This document shows, in pieces, positions 47,343 to 60,600 of a DNA stretch of 64,000 nucleotides. The DNA comes from Litoditis marina. Taxonomy: Eukaryota; Nematoda; Chromadorea; Rhabditida; Rhabditidae. The position numbers were made by a program, and so were the translations under genes. The stretch lies in the NCBI GenBank assembly GCA_964036275.1, contig OZ038436.1:21975904-22039903 (forward strand). Direction: 5' to 3'. The notes below the pieces were generated by a model. It was given only the letters and a program-made list of their open reading frames with translations. It made no database searches and was not told where the DNA came from. Position 1 is the stretch's first letter, and each line of letters opens with the position of its first letter.

Positions 47343-47562
47343 CGAAACTATATATATAAAACTTGCGAATCAAAGCGGAAATATGTAGCAATGAGTGGGA
47401 AAAACGATATGCAATAAATTTTATTTTTTTGATAACAAAACACAGCTCACCTTGAGCGAACTTAGACTCCTTTCCCTTCTTGTACTGGGTCACCTTATGG
47501 TTGGTGTGCTTACGGCACTTGCCGTTGCAGAAGGTTTTGCGGGCCTTCGGCACGTTGACCAT
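45955..47562 (-). CDS. rpl-36.A: 60S ribosomal protein L36A/L44
   Basis: Large-subunit ribosomal protein eL42, near the E site of the cytosolic ribosome. Exons (- strand): 47451-47562, 46218-46362, 45955-46015, joining in phases 1 and 2 to give 105 residues, the usual length. It starts [19 protein letters not shown] and ends [19 protein letters not shown]. All four zinc-binding cysteines of the family are present (CNGKC in exon 1; CTDC and CKH in exons 2-3), as is [19 protein letters not shown]. An acceptor ttccag lies 5 bp before the ATG (ccag|gtaagATG), as for trans-splicing. Codon use is biased to C/G-ending codons, fitting high expression. It lies upstream of the NBS1-like gene on the same strand, so an operon is possible. 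In C. elegans, from memory, these two genes also share one locus (cosmid C09H10). Confidence 0.97.
46845..47000 (-). repeat. Tandem duplication of a roughly 75-bp unit in L36A intron 1
   Basis: Copies at 46845-46919 and 46926-47000 share tgtgagagata, acgcaaact and aacgtcagatgtc words at an offset of 81 bp with scattered substitutions. Non-coding. Confidence 0.9.
47312..47356. repeat. TA dinucleotide microsatellite
   Basis: More than ten consecutive ta units, with a few more downstream, in intron 1 of the L36A gene. Confidence 0.97.
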
Positions 47563-48902
47563 CTTACCTGGAAACAGAACGTACCATCAAATAACATGCT
47601 AATATAAATTAAGAAAACGTAAAACATACATACGAGCTAGAAATGAACTTTTTATTAAATGAATTATAGATATCAAGAGAGCACGAAACTCTCTGTGCTC
47701 TTACGGATAGTGTACAACACAATCAGCACTTAGTAAATTTCTAATAAAAAACAGTAAAAACACTAACAAACGTTACATTTTTCGGCCAAAAATTTTAGGA
47801 ATTGAATAATTCGTTGGTCTAATCGAATGTGTGGCGTACGGTGTTGACAACTTTGGCTGTGTTTTTCCCGCCAAGAGTCTTTGCTCCTATCCATCACACA
47901 GACAAAGTTCATATTATCGCAGCCTCGCACTGAAAAGATGGAAAAATGTATGTGAAGTTGTGAAGTATTCCGGTTTGAAATGTGAAAATGGTTTTACTTT
48001 TTATCCTCATCTGTTTCAGCACAAATTTAGCACTTTTTCAGTGAGAGTTTGCCAGTTCTGATGCTTTTACAGACATATAATTATGAAGAACACATTAGAA
48101 AGATGAAATTCATAGATGTCTTCGAGTATTTACGAATTTTGACTGGAAATTATAGCCACCGTGAAGTATGTGTTATTTTTCCAGTATTGAAAAGAGAAAA
48201 TCCGAAGCTGATACTTATTGTGACTTGCTGAACTGGTTCAGCATGGGCAACTATATTCCAAATAACTATTGAAAAGTCCAAATGCTTAGAAACCAACTGC
48301 AAATGTACATTGTCATGGATAAAAATCTCAGAACTATATCATCGGGCGATTCAAATACCAGGCGAAACCGAGTGAAAATAAGTGCGTCAAAATTATGGTT
48401 TCGCTCTCTAGATATGGAGTTTTTACTCTTGAAGAATTTTTTTTCCATGTATCGAAATCGGTAGTAGATCAAAAAGTTTTGTTGGTTACTAATAGTTCAG
48501 TTGAGAAGTTAAATCTTTCAACCTTTCTATCTCATATATTACGGCCTAATCCCAACGCCTTCCTGACTAGGTCACGAATAGGATTTCGATCCAAGCCCAA
48601 GTGCGGTCCCGATTTTTAGAAAAACGTTCATCCAGTTCAAAACCTAGTGAAAAAGTAGTTTCTCGGCGTATAAAAGAGAGATGGAAGACTTCGATTTCAC
48701 TCTTGTTTTGCTTTCAGTCTCTCATTATTACTTGTAGATAAAATCAGTTCGAATTCTATTCTATTTTCTGGTTGGGATCAGTGCTACGAGCACTCGACTA
48801 AAACAGATAATATATCTTCACTGCTCATGAGAATCAGTCGTAAGACACAATATTATTGAAATGTTTAAAAAAAATGTTTCCGAATTCCAATTTTCCCTTC
48901 AG
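47563..48902. other. Divergent intergenic region, L36A and collagen
   Basis: This holds the 5' regions of both neighbours. Open frames at 47831-48061 and 48049-48231 (+) have no recognisable motif. A TATA box lies at 48669. An intron-like or trans-splice acceptor tgctttcag lies near 48718. Confidence 0.6.
48669..48676 (+). promoter_or_regulatory. TATA box for the cuticle collagen gene
   Basis: TATAAAAG lies about 235 bp before the collagen ATG in the sense direction. Nematode collagen genes commonly have a TATA box, and this is the only strong match in the interval. The transcription start would lie near 48700. Confidence 0.6.
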
Positions 48903-50264
48903 ATGACGTCATATGGAGTGGCCATCGGGGCTTCTACGGCCCTCGTAGCAGTTGTCGGCTGTCTGATTGCAATCCAATCGATTGTCAATGACATTGACAA
49001 CATGAAGTCAGAGATCGTGCACGGTGTTCAGGAGATGCGCGTCATGTCCGACGACGCGTGGACCAGAATCCTCACGCTCCACACCAACCCTGGAATGAAG
49101 TCCGATGCCCCACCCACTTTCGCTACTCTATTCGGACGTAGCAAGAGGTAACTATACAGTTAATCTGTATACAATAAGTCACATAATGAACCAGATAGCA
49201 CGCAAATCTAAGTGTGAATCATAACAAAATTTGATTAATACTAATAATCATTATTTATAATAGTAATTGATTACATTTTTAATTTTCAGATCCATTCCTG
49301 GCGTCTGCAACTGTGCTGAGAACTCCCTAGGCTGCCCCGCCGGACCACCCGGACCTCCCGGACGTCCTGGAGGCCGAGGTGAACAAGGTCACCCCGGAAC
49401 ACCTGGTAGACGCGGAGCTTCCGGAATCTCACTTCTGTAAGTTCATACTCCTTACTCAACAACGAATACCTTCTATCATTAGAGTGTATTTATATACTTC
49501 TCCGCTGTAAGTGCCTTTGTAGTTCATATTCAAAGGTATTCCGAATTCGGTTTTTTTTTACTGTGTGGTCTGGAATGCAGTGACTTCTTACTGAGATACA
49601 ATAACTTCAGAGTTACCCAAGAGATTCCCGGCGGTTGCATCGTCTGTCCTCCCGGACCTCCCGGACCTCCTGGCGGTGACGGTGAGGTTGGAGAACCCGG
49701 CTACGACGGAGCTCGTGGTGGATGTGGCGAGCCCGGAAAGGACGGAGAGCCCGGAATCAACGGCGAAAACGGAGAGCCCGGCATGCCCGGTCTCACCGGA
49801 ATGATGGGAAGCCCTGGACCCGACGGAAACGACGGACTTGTGAGTTTCGCTCTCGATTCCGTGTGACAAGTTGTCAGCAAAGTCAAAAGTTTGCAACGTG
49901 CAACATAGACAGTGTTTTGCCACTCAGACAAAAACTTCGACAGTTTTCATTCCAATAGGGGAAACAGGTACATTCAGAAAAAAAACTAAACACATCATCA
50001 TTACCCTCCTTCCAGGTCGGAATTCCCGGTCAACCCGGTCAAGCCGGAAACCCCGGATGGCCCGGACCTCAGGGAGAGCCCGGAAACAACGGAGAGCCTG
50101 GTGAGGATGGTTCTGACGGTCCCACCGGACCTCCCGGACCTCCCGGATTCCCCGGAAAGAGCGCCGATGACGGAACTCCCGGACTTCCTGGACAGCCCGG
50201 AGCTCAAGGAGACGACGCCAACTACTGTCCCTGCCCCGATCGCTCGGAGGACAAGAAGAACTAA
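48903..50264 (+). CDS. Cuticle collagen
   Basis: Secreted structural protein of the cuticle, 289 residues. Exons: 48903-49147, 49290-49436, 49611-49839, 50016-50264, closing in phases 2,2,0. I chose ATG 48903 because acceptor cttcag abuts it and the N-terminus then begins [20 protein letters not shown], the standard collagen N-domain with its single membrane-anchor or signal segment. An FGRSKR furin-type cleavage site lies at about residues 77-82. After it come [10 protein letters not shown], a short Gly-X-Y block, CIVC, and then interrupted Gly-X-Y repeats. The C-terminus ends with a Cys pair ([13 protein letters not shown]). The cysteine clusters flank the triple-helix blocks, as usual. Codons are strongly biased to C-ending ggA/ccC types, as in highly expressed genes. 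I cannot assign the exact col paralog. AATAAA lies at 50332-50337. Confidence 0.97.
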
Positions 50265-50331
50265 ATTGAACCAACGTTTCTTCCTTAGTAAATATTTTAA
50301 CAACACATTTTGTCATTTTATTGACATCTCA

Positions 50332-50337
50332 AATAAA
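50332..50337 (+). terminator. Polyadenylation signal of collagen gene
   Basis: AATAAA lies 68 bp after the collagen stop codon. Confidence 0.75.
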
Positions 50338-50682
50338 ATTTTCTCTGGCACTTCCAGATAAACTAACTACACAATAGACTAAAAAAAGTATTGAAAATTT
50401 CTTTAAAACATTAAAACTAGACTGAATAGTTTGACTAGATGTCCGGAAAATATTTATTCGCTGCAGACAGTAAAACAACGCTTTCATAGTTTTCAGCTTA
50501 ATTTCATGTGACTGAACTGAAATGTTTCCCCATTCGACAGAACACCCATCCTCAGTACACAATGCAATATACCTATCTCATTTCGAACTGTTTTGAAAAG
50601 TTGCCTTTGATCTTATCGCTGGCCGTTTTAATCACAGAGAGCTGACCACATAGAGATTGAAATCGTCGAATTAAGTCCGGAT

Positions 50683-50788
50683 ATAGTGTTAGTCAATTGC
50701 ACAGTCACGTAGAACATGTTCAACACAGCAGAACTCAGAAACGTGCAATTACAAAGTGCACGATGCCTCATTAGAATGCTAACTTTAC
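50683..50788 (-). repeat. Dispersed repeat, copy 2 (inverse of 28321-28430)
   Basis: Reads as the reverse complement of 28321-28430 with scattered differences, including tgcctcattagaatgctaac and gtcaattgcacagtcacgt. Confidence 0.85.
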
Positions 50789-51672
50789 TCACTGACTAGG
50801 TTGTGGGTACGTTTTTGGAGATGTTGAGCTCTGCTGGCTGTTCACTAGCTCGGTGAATTATAACACACTTACGACTATGGAAAAGTTGGAAACTGTCGCC
50901 TGTACTACAACAGACTTTGCCAAGATCATTTTCTACCCCGTTCTGTGAGAAACGAAAGGCAAATTTATGTACAGCTTAAATAAAGATTGAATGTCGCATT
51001 TTATCCGGTTTCAACGATTAGGATAATTCTTCATGAGAAATTTATTTCAAAAAACAAATAGCACAATACAAGGTTGAACCGGTACAGATCGTGAGCATAC
51101 AACTCAGTTATTATAGAAAAAAGTGGCAAATATACAGACATGGTGAGCACTATTGATAACAACAGTTCAGGAACAAGGGCTACATTTCTGATATGATGTC
51201 ACAGAAATACAGTCAAGGACAAAACATATAAAATCAATCTCATCAGTCTACGACAGTTTTTGGATAAAGCACGAGTTTTCAAGTCTACGACAATTTCATA
51301 CACACTCTAATACTGACTAATATTCTAGATAAAATACATTACGGAATGATAGAACTAACCAAAACATTCTTATTGTGGTTGGAATGCTGAAAACTTCTAC
51401 AATGATGTTCACATCACATATCACAGACAAATAGTGAATATACAACTTTCTATTGTTTTTTTCAAACAAACTGACTAGAGCACTCACTCTGCGTGGTGCG
51501 ATTGTGAATCGCCGAGGTACTTGGGTTGAGTTAGTTACCACCAGTTTTGTCCATGTCTTTTTTTCAGTGAAATACTAGAAGTCTGATCAAACTTTCAGAG
51601 GACAAATAATGGCAGTTACTAACCCGAGATTATTTGTGACAAAAATTAAAGATAGAAATACAAGAGTGGTAA

Positions 51673-54600
51673 TTAGGCCACCAGTTCTTCTTTCCATTCG
51701 TTATAGTCAATGTCAGGAATTTCATCACATCTGAAATTCGTAATTTTAGTTGTCAAACTACTATAGGCACATATAACCGATGTTCTGGAGGTAGCACCCT
51801 CAAAAATCATAACGAACACTACAAACGTGGCAAAGTATCCTGCTTCGGACAAACATTATAAGATATTCAAAATTTTAGAATTGACATCACGCACGTTCTC
51901 GAGTCTCTTTTATCAAGTTATGTTCACTTTATCCCAAAGCGCTGGGAGTAAACTACAAACACAGAAAATAAAATCAACATGCATCGTTCCAGCCTACTCT
52001 TTTATGAGGAAGTTACAGAGGCTTTTCGAGTAACGACGCAAATTATATGTATACCAACCTTTTCAAGTCGTCCTTTTTCGTTTTGAATACAGCGAAGGCC
52101 TTCTTGGGGACGAAGGCGAAATGGTCGCCGGCGTCACATAGGACTCGAGCGATGGTCATCTTTTTGATCTGACGCAGTTGTCCCGAAGTGAACACCTTCG
52201 GGTTCTCGTAGAAGAACCTAATAGAAAAGATGGTATGATAGTACGGGAAGAGATCAAAAACACGTTTTGCCATCGTTCATGGTGTGAGTGTTCTCTTCTT
52301 CTAATGCAAATATGTTCCTTTAATAGTGAAAATGATTGAACAACAATTAAAGATAAATGTGTAATCCAAAACATGGTATGGAAATCTAAGGTTCTCGTTT
52401 CAAGAGTGCATTTTCATATACTTATTCACAAGGAAGCTGAATGGGACTTATTTCGCTTACTGTAGAGTATGAGCTCTACTTTACTCCCAATTCAAATAAT
52501 AAAAAAAGAAGAATTAGAGAAATATCAAACATTCGGCGATAAGTGACTGGCAGTATTGAATTGAGGTATTACCTGTCTCCATCTCTCGTTCGCTTGAACT
52601 GTTCTCCAATGATACATCCGAGAGTTGGGCCAATCAACGCGTCACGGACTGGATCTTCCAGAAGCGAACCAACGTACATGTCAATGGCATCTGAAAGAGA
52701 TCATATCAATTCAAAATTCGCAAATGATTAACTGTTGTGATGCTCAAATACAATATTCGAATCACCAAGCCCGTAAAAATAACGACAGAGACCCGGCGGG
52801 ACCAAACTACAAGTGAGGTTAACAGAATAACAGGAATAATTTTGGCCTATCCTTCCTCGAGAAGCTGAAACAATTGCAAATTTCAACTCACCAACGTGTT
52901 TGTAGATGATTTTCAAGTTGTCCACCACAACCGGGTTGGAGATGGTCTTGTTCAGATCGCCGAAGTCCTTGATGGGCTCGAGGCCACAGAACTTGCGCCA
53001 AGCGGTGAAACCGGGCACTCCATGATCTCTGCAATGGGAACAGTTGTAGTCGAAAATAGCCTATCTAGACATATTTAGCTTTATATTGGATTACAAATGT
53101 CATTCGTTTCGTAAAAGTTTCATACAGTATGCCTACACGACGTTCAGATTTCATTTTTGAGTGGTTGTTTCTACTTTCGCCTTATGATTTATACGACGAG
53201 AATCTCAATACAGAACGGAGCGATTCTGTTTAAGCTATTTCCAGGCCATCCACTTTTTTCTGTGGTCTCACCTTCCTCTCTGAATATTGATTGATCCCAA
53301 ATCAGAGTTTCCGAATATACGCTCTGTGACGGCCGGCGTCAATCTGAAACAACTCAATTCACAACGGAATGGGGCTTGTATTATCATTCAACGTACAGAA
53401 TTGTATAATTTCTAAATGGATTCGGTCACGAACTACTGAAACAACCTTAAAGAAACAACCTCGTACAGCACGGAAATAGCTCTGAGTAGTAGCAACTTCA
53501 CGGTCTTTCACTTTTTCACGTCAAAGTTTAGACAGAGTTTGCCAATTCCGAAGCATACTCTCACGATAATTGTTGCTTCATTCAGCTGTGTTTGTGATTT
53601 GGTTCCGTTGCTTATCGGTCAAAATTCGAAAGTAATGACGTCTATCGAGATCAAGTAATGGCATCCGCAATCAAACTACACTGAAGAGTATGCAAGAATG
53701 TCCCCCCCCCCCCCCATACCTCTGTGGCATCTTAGCGGGAAGTGTGATGAGACCTCGGAGAAGAGGGTCGATTCCATTGTTGATGATGTGCAAACTCTTG
53801 AACATTCCCTCGTTGAAGGGAATTCCACCAATCGGTTGAAAACGCTCGTTCAAGAACGGGTAGAACTCCTGGAAACTCTTGTGGATAAAGGAACACAATG
53901 AAGCGACAGATCCAACTAACAGTTATATCAAGTTTGAAGAAGCTGACTAAACAGTTAGGGAATAATTGATTATGTACTAGAAATGAAAAACACATGTTTG
54001 TGCGATGCTTTTATCTGTTTAGACTGTTGAAGCTGAACTATGTGAGGATCATACGTATCGAATTTCCATGATGAAACGTGACATCGTGGGATACCTGAAT
54101 CATTCCATGTCCGAACCGGAAAGCGCAAGAAGTGAACTCGTTGGCGACCGAGGGGTCGGTTTCTTTTCTGTACCCGGAGTATCCTCTCAGACGTCGCTCG
54201 AACTCCACTCCCAATACCTTCGGCAGGTATTCCTAGAAACATTGACCATAGTACAAAAAAAAATGGGGAAGTAGAACTATGAGATGTTTCGAGTGAAACA
54301 AATCCCAGATACTCGTGAAATATCTGAGATAATTGAAGGTTTTTGCTTGTTTCATTGCTCTGAAGACTTCTTTGACTTGGTGCGTCTTACCTCCGGTTTT
54401 TATGGTTGGGCGCGCCTTTCACTTTTATCACGGTTCCAGCTGTATCAAATAAAAACAAAAGGAAGCTTTCTGCACACTCACGTGATAAGTGATTCTCTGA
54501 ATGATGGCTCCGACGATCTTTCGAGCCTCGTGGAAAATTCGTTCTTGGTCCCAGTGAGGATTCACTCGTTGCAATGTGGCGGCGATTCTGAGGATGAAAA

Positions 54601-57600
54601 CTATGATTAAAAAAAGAAAACAAAAAACAACAACGGGAAATAAATGAATATTGAACAGTAAAGTTCCTCAAACAGCTGACGTTCTATCCATCATGTCGAG
54701 CAATAGCTATTGAGGTGCTCTAACTTTGTTTATTGCTGTGTTTGTAGTTTGATCTCTAGCCTTTTTTTCTGAACTCACTTTGCGCTGTTTATTGATCAAA
54801 CTACAATTCAGGTGTGGTTACGCCGATACTTCTGTACACTTCAACAAACAAATCGTGGTGAGAATTAGAATTTGTAAATGTCTCGTTATTTACCTGTTAT
54901 GCTGTCTGAGGAAGAGAGTGTGCAATGCCGCGAGACCGACGAAAATGTTGGCTCTGTCGTCCCCTGCCACCACATTCATATTCGTATCTGAAATTGAAGC
55001 ATGAGTTTAGTTTTGAATCCGGAGCCGAATCAGCTATCTGTTTGTCATAGTGGAACGAAACCTCATTACAGTTTCCACAGATGGGCAGCAGTTATCAACA
55101 TCAATAAAGAACGTTTTGTAAGACAAACATTGATACGATCCCATCACGAAACGCAGAATGTTTCAATCCCAATCATTAGAACGTTAGATTTTCCTGGCGA
55201 AACCCACCGATTGGAGGGAAGATACGGTTTTTGACCATTTTTGTCTTCAGGAACGCGCCCTGACGGAATAGGAACTGATCTCGGTCGCTGCTGCCATAAA
55301 TCTGGAATCAAAAGTTGAAGTTCTCAGAAAAAAGAACTTATCCAACTTCTACAACACTGTAAAAACTATCCTGCTTGGTGAAAACCGGGTGAAATCCCAA
55401 ATTGTACGCAAAAGAATTCATGCAAATTTTCGTATCTTGGGCGTGAGATCATAATATTCTAATAACAAATATAGCTCATCCAAAATGTAATATTCAGTAC
55501 TTATGAACAGTTTGAAATTACTGCTCACCATTGATCCATCGATGAAGGCTGTGTTCTCATTGAACTGTTCTCTCGGATTGGACTGTCCTGTTCCACAAAC
55601 GGGCGTGGAACGGGCCACTGGCAGACACATAAAACGACCGAAGCTGAAAAGAGGATCGAATAGTTGCAGTTTGGTTACCGTGTTAGAAACGATAATCTGA
55701 CAGTTCACCGAAAACGTAATATGTCTTAACCGAATGCTGCTTCCAGCCCTCGGTGTCATATCCTGTAATCGTTCACTACCGTGTGATCGAGACTATGGCG
55801 ATATCGACTCTGCGGTATCATTCATGAGCATACGACCGAGATTTTGACGCTATGGTTGCGATGGATAACAGACTGACGTAGGATCTGCCCTGGAGAGGAA
55901 CACGGAGAAACATCTTCCCTTGTTGGAGGTACAGGCGGCACACTCCTGGTTGTTCAACATGGTGGTCTTCGCCAGGTCATGAGCTATGAACTGACCCCAC
56001 TGCATCAGCAGTGCATTCGAATGATGGGGAATCTGTAACGAGTCTTACTGAGCACATTAACCTAATCATCAGTAACAACACAGTTCAATTGGGTGAATGC
56101 ATTCTTTCTCCGATTTGCTGGAAGGAAAAACACAGTCACCAAAAACATGGGATAATTAGAAATTGTTTATTTACTCTTGTACGTTCTCAAATTCGAATGT
56201 TTCTGGGAAAACGATGAGCAAAAATCAGTTCATGTGCTTATCGTATAAAATGTGAAAAGTGAATGTTCTTCAAGGTGTGTCCATTAAGCGAAGACAAAGG
56301 AAATAAATCAAATAGCTTCAAATAAAGTTACCTGAGAGGTGGAAGCTAGGAGTAGTCGTGAGGCATCACGAGCTGATGGGCGCGTGCGGGTGAACGAAGC
56401 TGAAACATTCAAGTAAGCAAAAAACTATGTTGTTGTATTGTTGTATTAAACGGCTTGTCAGTTTGTGTGTTTTATAATCTTTTCTGATTGTTCACTGGGA
56501 TTTCGAAAAACAAATTTTATGAAAACAGGAAGAGTCATATTCTTGTCATCGCGGAACCTCAGAGTTGTGAGAAGTTGGATGAATTCTACAATCTCCGAAT
56601 TGTTACCACCACTCATGCAGTAGAAACCCATAACCATAGTTTGTTCCACCCACTTATAACCGTCTAAAGTAATCTAAACGTTGTTGGATTCCTCCAAATT
56701 TTGGTAGAGTCGTCTGTGCACGTTTTTCACTACAAAATGTGAGACCCTCTCAATTATTCGACGGATTACTGTAGCAGGACATCGATTGGTGGAACAGAGT
56801 ATATGAATCATCCGATTGCTGCTCACAGGTGGGTGCATTGAGTCCGTTGTCGTATGCGGGGGTCTTGAGTCGCATCAGAGATGTGAAGGCAGAACCCATC
56901 AAGGGATGATCCATGTTGTTGCATGTACCGTCGAAGGTACGGAATCTTAATTGAAGTCATCATTAATATTATCACAAAGCTGTACGCACTCATAGTAACA
57001 AACTTATTATGTAGAAAACCCAAGAACCGCTCACGAAGTGAAATCAGGCTCTGCAACTGGTTTGCTCTTATAATTCTAAGCTGTTTCGAGCAGTTTGAAG
57101 GAGTAGAAACTTCACTGAGCCTTTGAGTTTTAGAAAATATTCGAGGTATGTAAATTAATTCCTTTCTGATATTGTAGCTCACACACAACGTGAAATTGAC
57201 GATCTTCTGTTTTAGTTTGAGTATGCGTGCACAACACAACACAGTATTGTTATGCTCATGATTGCATAGTGAACTGACCGGTTATCCCGCAGCGTTTTCT
57301 ACAAATCCACTGGTGACTGTTTCAAAACTAACTTGAGATGGTAGCACAGATTTCTGTTGCAGTTCGGCATTTGTTGCGTGGGTGCACAGTTGAAGTTTGC
57401 GTTGCTGTTACGAATATCGTTGACCGACAGCGTCTTGCGGTGGGACGTATCTGAAAGTTCCCAGTGTGAGAAAGTCAGAATATAGAATTACATTGTCAAT
57501 CATTGTTTCGGTTTTTAAAATAACAACGTAGCCAGTGTAATTGTACGGGTTCATGAAGCAACTGTCATTTTCGCAACCTCCCTCTTACTTTGTATGACAA

Positions 57601-60600
57601 CACCTTCAATGTTGTTGAACTCAATTTAGTCCACCCTATCAGATACCCTACACCTGTACAAGAAAACGTATTGAAACAACGCTTCTTAAACATCATTTTG
57701 GCGATCATTCATGGAGTTATTGTCTCGAAACGACGCCAAAGGCGTCCGCGTGTTTGCAACAGTGACGAAAATTTCTCAAACTTTTTGGTGACGCGACTTA
57801 CCCTCGTGGGTGGTAACAAAAGTGCAGTCTTCTTCTCTAAATCCGCCATCTTTTCTCGATCCGCTGATACCACTGATTGTTCGACCTACAACACTTATTA
57901 TCACTCACAAACCGGTTTTAGAAACAGAAATCTGTTACATGAACGAAGACTGTTGTTCGGAATTGCGAGTGCTGTTTTGTTTTTTACAGTTTGTGAATTC
58001 TTTCTGAGTCCTTCTCAATTGTATGGTTGTTTTGGGCACTCTGAATGGACTCGGCTTGTATTTTGTTCTCTGTCCTACTGTAAGTGTGGATACATGTGAC
58101 TCGATGAGGGTTTTAGTTTGAACTTGATATATCCATAGTTTTCGAATTTCTACCGAAAAGGAACAGGATGAAACTACGAACACAGAGAGACAAGACAACA
58201 AACACAGTATTGGCTTGCTCTGGGAACAACGAACCCTATAGTCACCCCAGACACCACAAACGTAACAGTACCCCGGAAAAGTGTAAGCGCTTTTCATCCC
58301 CCCCCCCCCATATAGTCAATTTCCAACGAATGCGTTTGTTGCGCAATCGATGTCGTAATTTGCGGATTGCACTTTCCCTGAAAACTTGACAGCTGTGAAT
58401 GAAGACATTCGTGGATGATGTACGCGATTGGTTTTGGACAAGAAAGCCGTCGTCCGCTATTTTGACACAGTTTACACGCACCAGCGAACGGCTAATAGGA
58501 ACGCGAGGGTGAAAATAGGGGGAAAGGGAAATTGCACCGTCTGAAAGACACGCTCGATAGGATTCGCACTCACAGAATTTCTCACGTTTTACGTGGATTT
58601 TTCATTTTCATTCCAGAAAAGCTCTCTCTGAAGCAAGCCAATACGATGTATTTCGTTCTATCCTGCTGTGTTTGTAGTTTAATCACGTTACTTTTTGGAC
58701 AACATCAAAAAATCTGGCGTGTATCAAAGTACAACAAGATTTGGTCACTTTCCAAATGGTGGATTTCAAGCTTTCACCTAAGGCGACCTTCGGCGACCGG
58801 GATAGAATGAAAGAGAAAGGAAAAGGAGAAGCGTGAACTTGAAATTGAAAGGAGTAAACTGAATAACCACAACAACGTGGAAAATGAGACACAAATATTT
58901 TCTAAGTTTCACATTGGCTTAGTGCAGTCTCTTTTAAAAATGCTTCACAGCCCGCGAGAGACAGAAGGAGGGATAGAGAAAAAGAGAGAAGTAGAGAGAA
59001 AAGTGTTATATGGCTCACCCTTGCAAGCCTTGCAACTGCGTGCACAGTTGGAAAGCATCCATACGGCATTCGTCTCGCACTCTTTTATGGCAGCCCAGAA
59101 ATTGCACAGACGATGTCGGTCAATACACGTCATGGTACCTTGAAGAGGTGAATTCATCACCAATTGGCCAAGTTCACAGAATGAGTGCCGCAGACTGGAT
59201 TTGAAGCCGACATAAAATAGCTTTACGGGACGGTAAATTGATTACTGGCTCAAACTGTGCAGGTTGGTAGGCTCTGTCGAAGTTAGATCACGCTGAGACG
59301 TGATTGAATACTACCGATTTGTTTGGATATAAAACTACAACTCAGGTCACCCTTTTTGACACAACTACATCGAGATGTCCTAAGTCAGATAGCTTACGTG
59401 AGAAATTCACGTGAAAAAGGGACAAATCTAAACTAACCATTGCATTTATCACAGGACACCGCGCAGTTGTCGACCATCCAATCGGCATTTGTGTCGCATT
59501 CTCCGATGGAGGACCAGAACTTACACAGATCATGGTGGTCATGGCAGTCACTGAAAACGAGGGAAGTCTTGATGAGCAAAAGTAGTCGAACTCGGCCCCA
59601 ACCGAAAGAAAACAGCTTTTTGGAAGTATTGCTCTCAAACAAAAACGGTTCAGCACAGTTGAATACACTTGATGTGTATAAAGGGGGTCATTGGGCAGAA
59701 ATGAAGCTACCTACGTTGATACAGATGAAGGTAAAATGATTAGTTGAACATGTGTAAGGTTGAGCAATCCTTGAAAGTTTATGTGCTGTTCTGTAGTTCT
59801 ATCATAACCGAAAAGTAGCTCCTCTTCTTAAGTCGCAAGAGGCGAGAGGATGCAACTGTGCTGTGAAAAACTCTACGTGGGAATGAGAAGTACAGGAGGA
59901 ACCGAAGAAAATATATGCTCACGGGTTGACTTCTCCAGATTCTTCCTCTGAGGCGCTTGCTTCTTTGCTCGCAGCAGTCTCCTGGAAATCAAGTTGATGT
60001 CATTTTCAGGCATGGATTTCATTAACCTCATGAGAAGTTCACTTGGCTTTTCTCATGAGAAGTTTATCACCGTCGCACGGACTACGTGCGAACATCCAAT
60101 AAGAAGTTGGTAAGATGTTCATATCGTAGGTAATACTGTTTTTGATGACTTATCTGAGTACCAAACGCAAGATCTGGCGAATAAGTATTCACATTCGAAA
60201 TGTCAATACCGTGCTTGTCCCAAGGGGAACAGTAACACGATCTACTATGTATAGCCTTAAGTTCACTGACGAGGTGCCTCATGTGATTATATTACGAGTT
60301 ATTTGGAGCATATTTGCGATACCATAACAGATTATCAGTTTACCTCAGTGGTAGTTGTTTCTTCCTCCCGGTCTCTCCTCTCAGTACTGCTCTCTTGGGC
60401 AGAGGGAGGGCCGTTCTCGGCAAAAGAAGAATCGTCAGTTGTCGCGTCAGTAACCTCAGAAGAACCTGAGATGCATGTTGTAGCAGATGAGAGAGAACCG
60501 TTGATGTGTGTATCAAATATGATTAGGTTAATGTGCTCAGTAAGAGATGTACTCAAAACCGTTTCGACCCTGATTCAAGACGGTTTTGGGTTTTCTCAGA

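Larger units (their letters stand above)
50265..51672. other. Intergenic between convergent collagen and peroxidase genes
   Basis: No recognised gene. It contains the second copy of the 28321-28430 repeat. The remainder is AT-rich without supported exons. Confidence 0.6.

Noticed and set aside
49588..50316. Antisense open frames over the collagen gene
   Set aside because: Shadows of the Gly-X-Y repeat coding strand.
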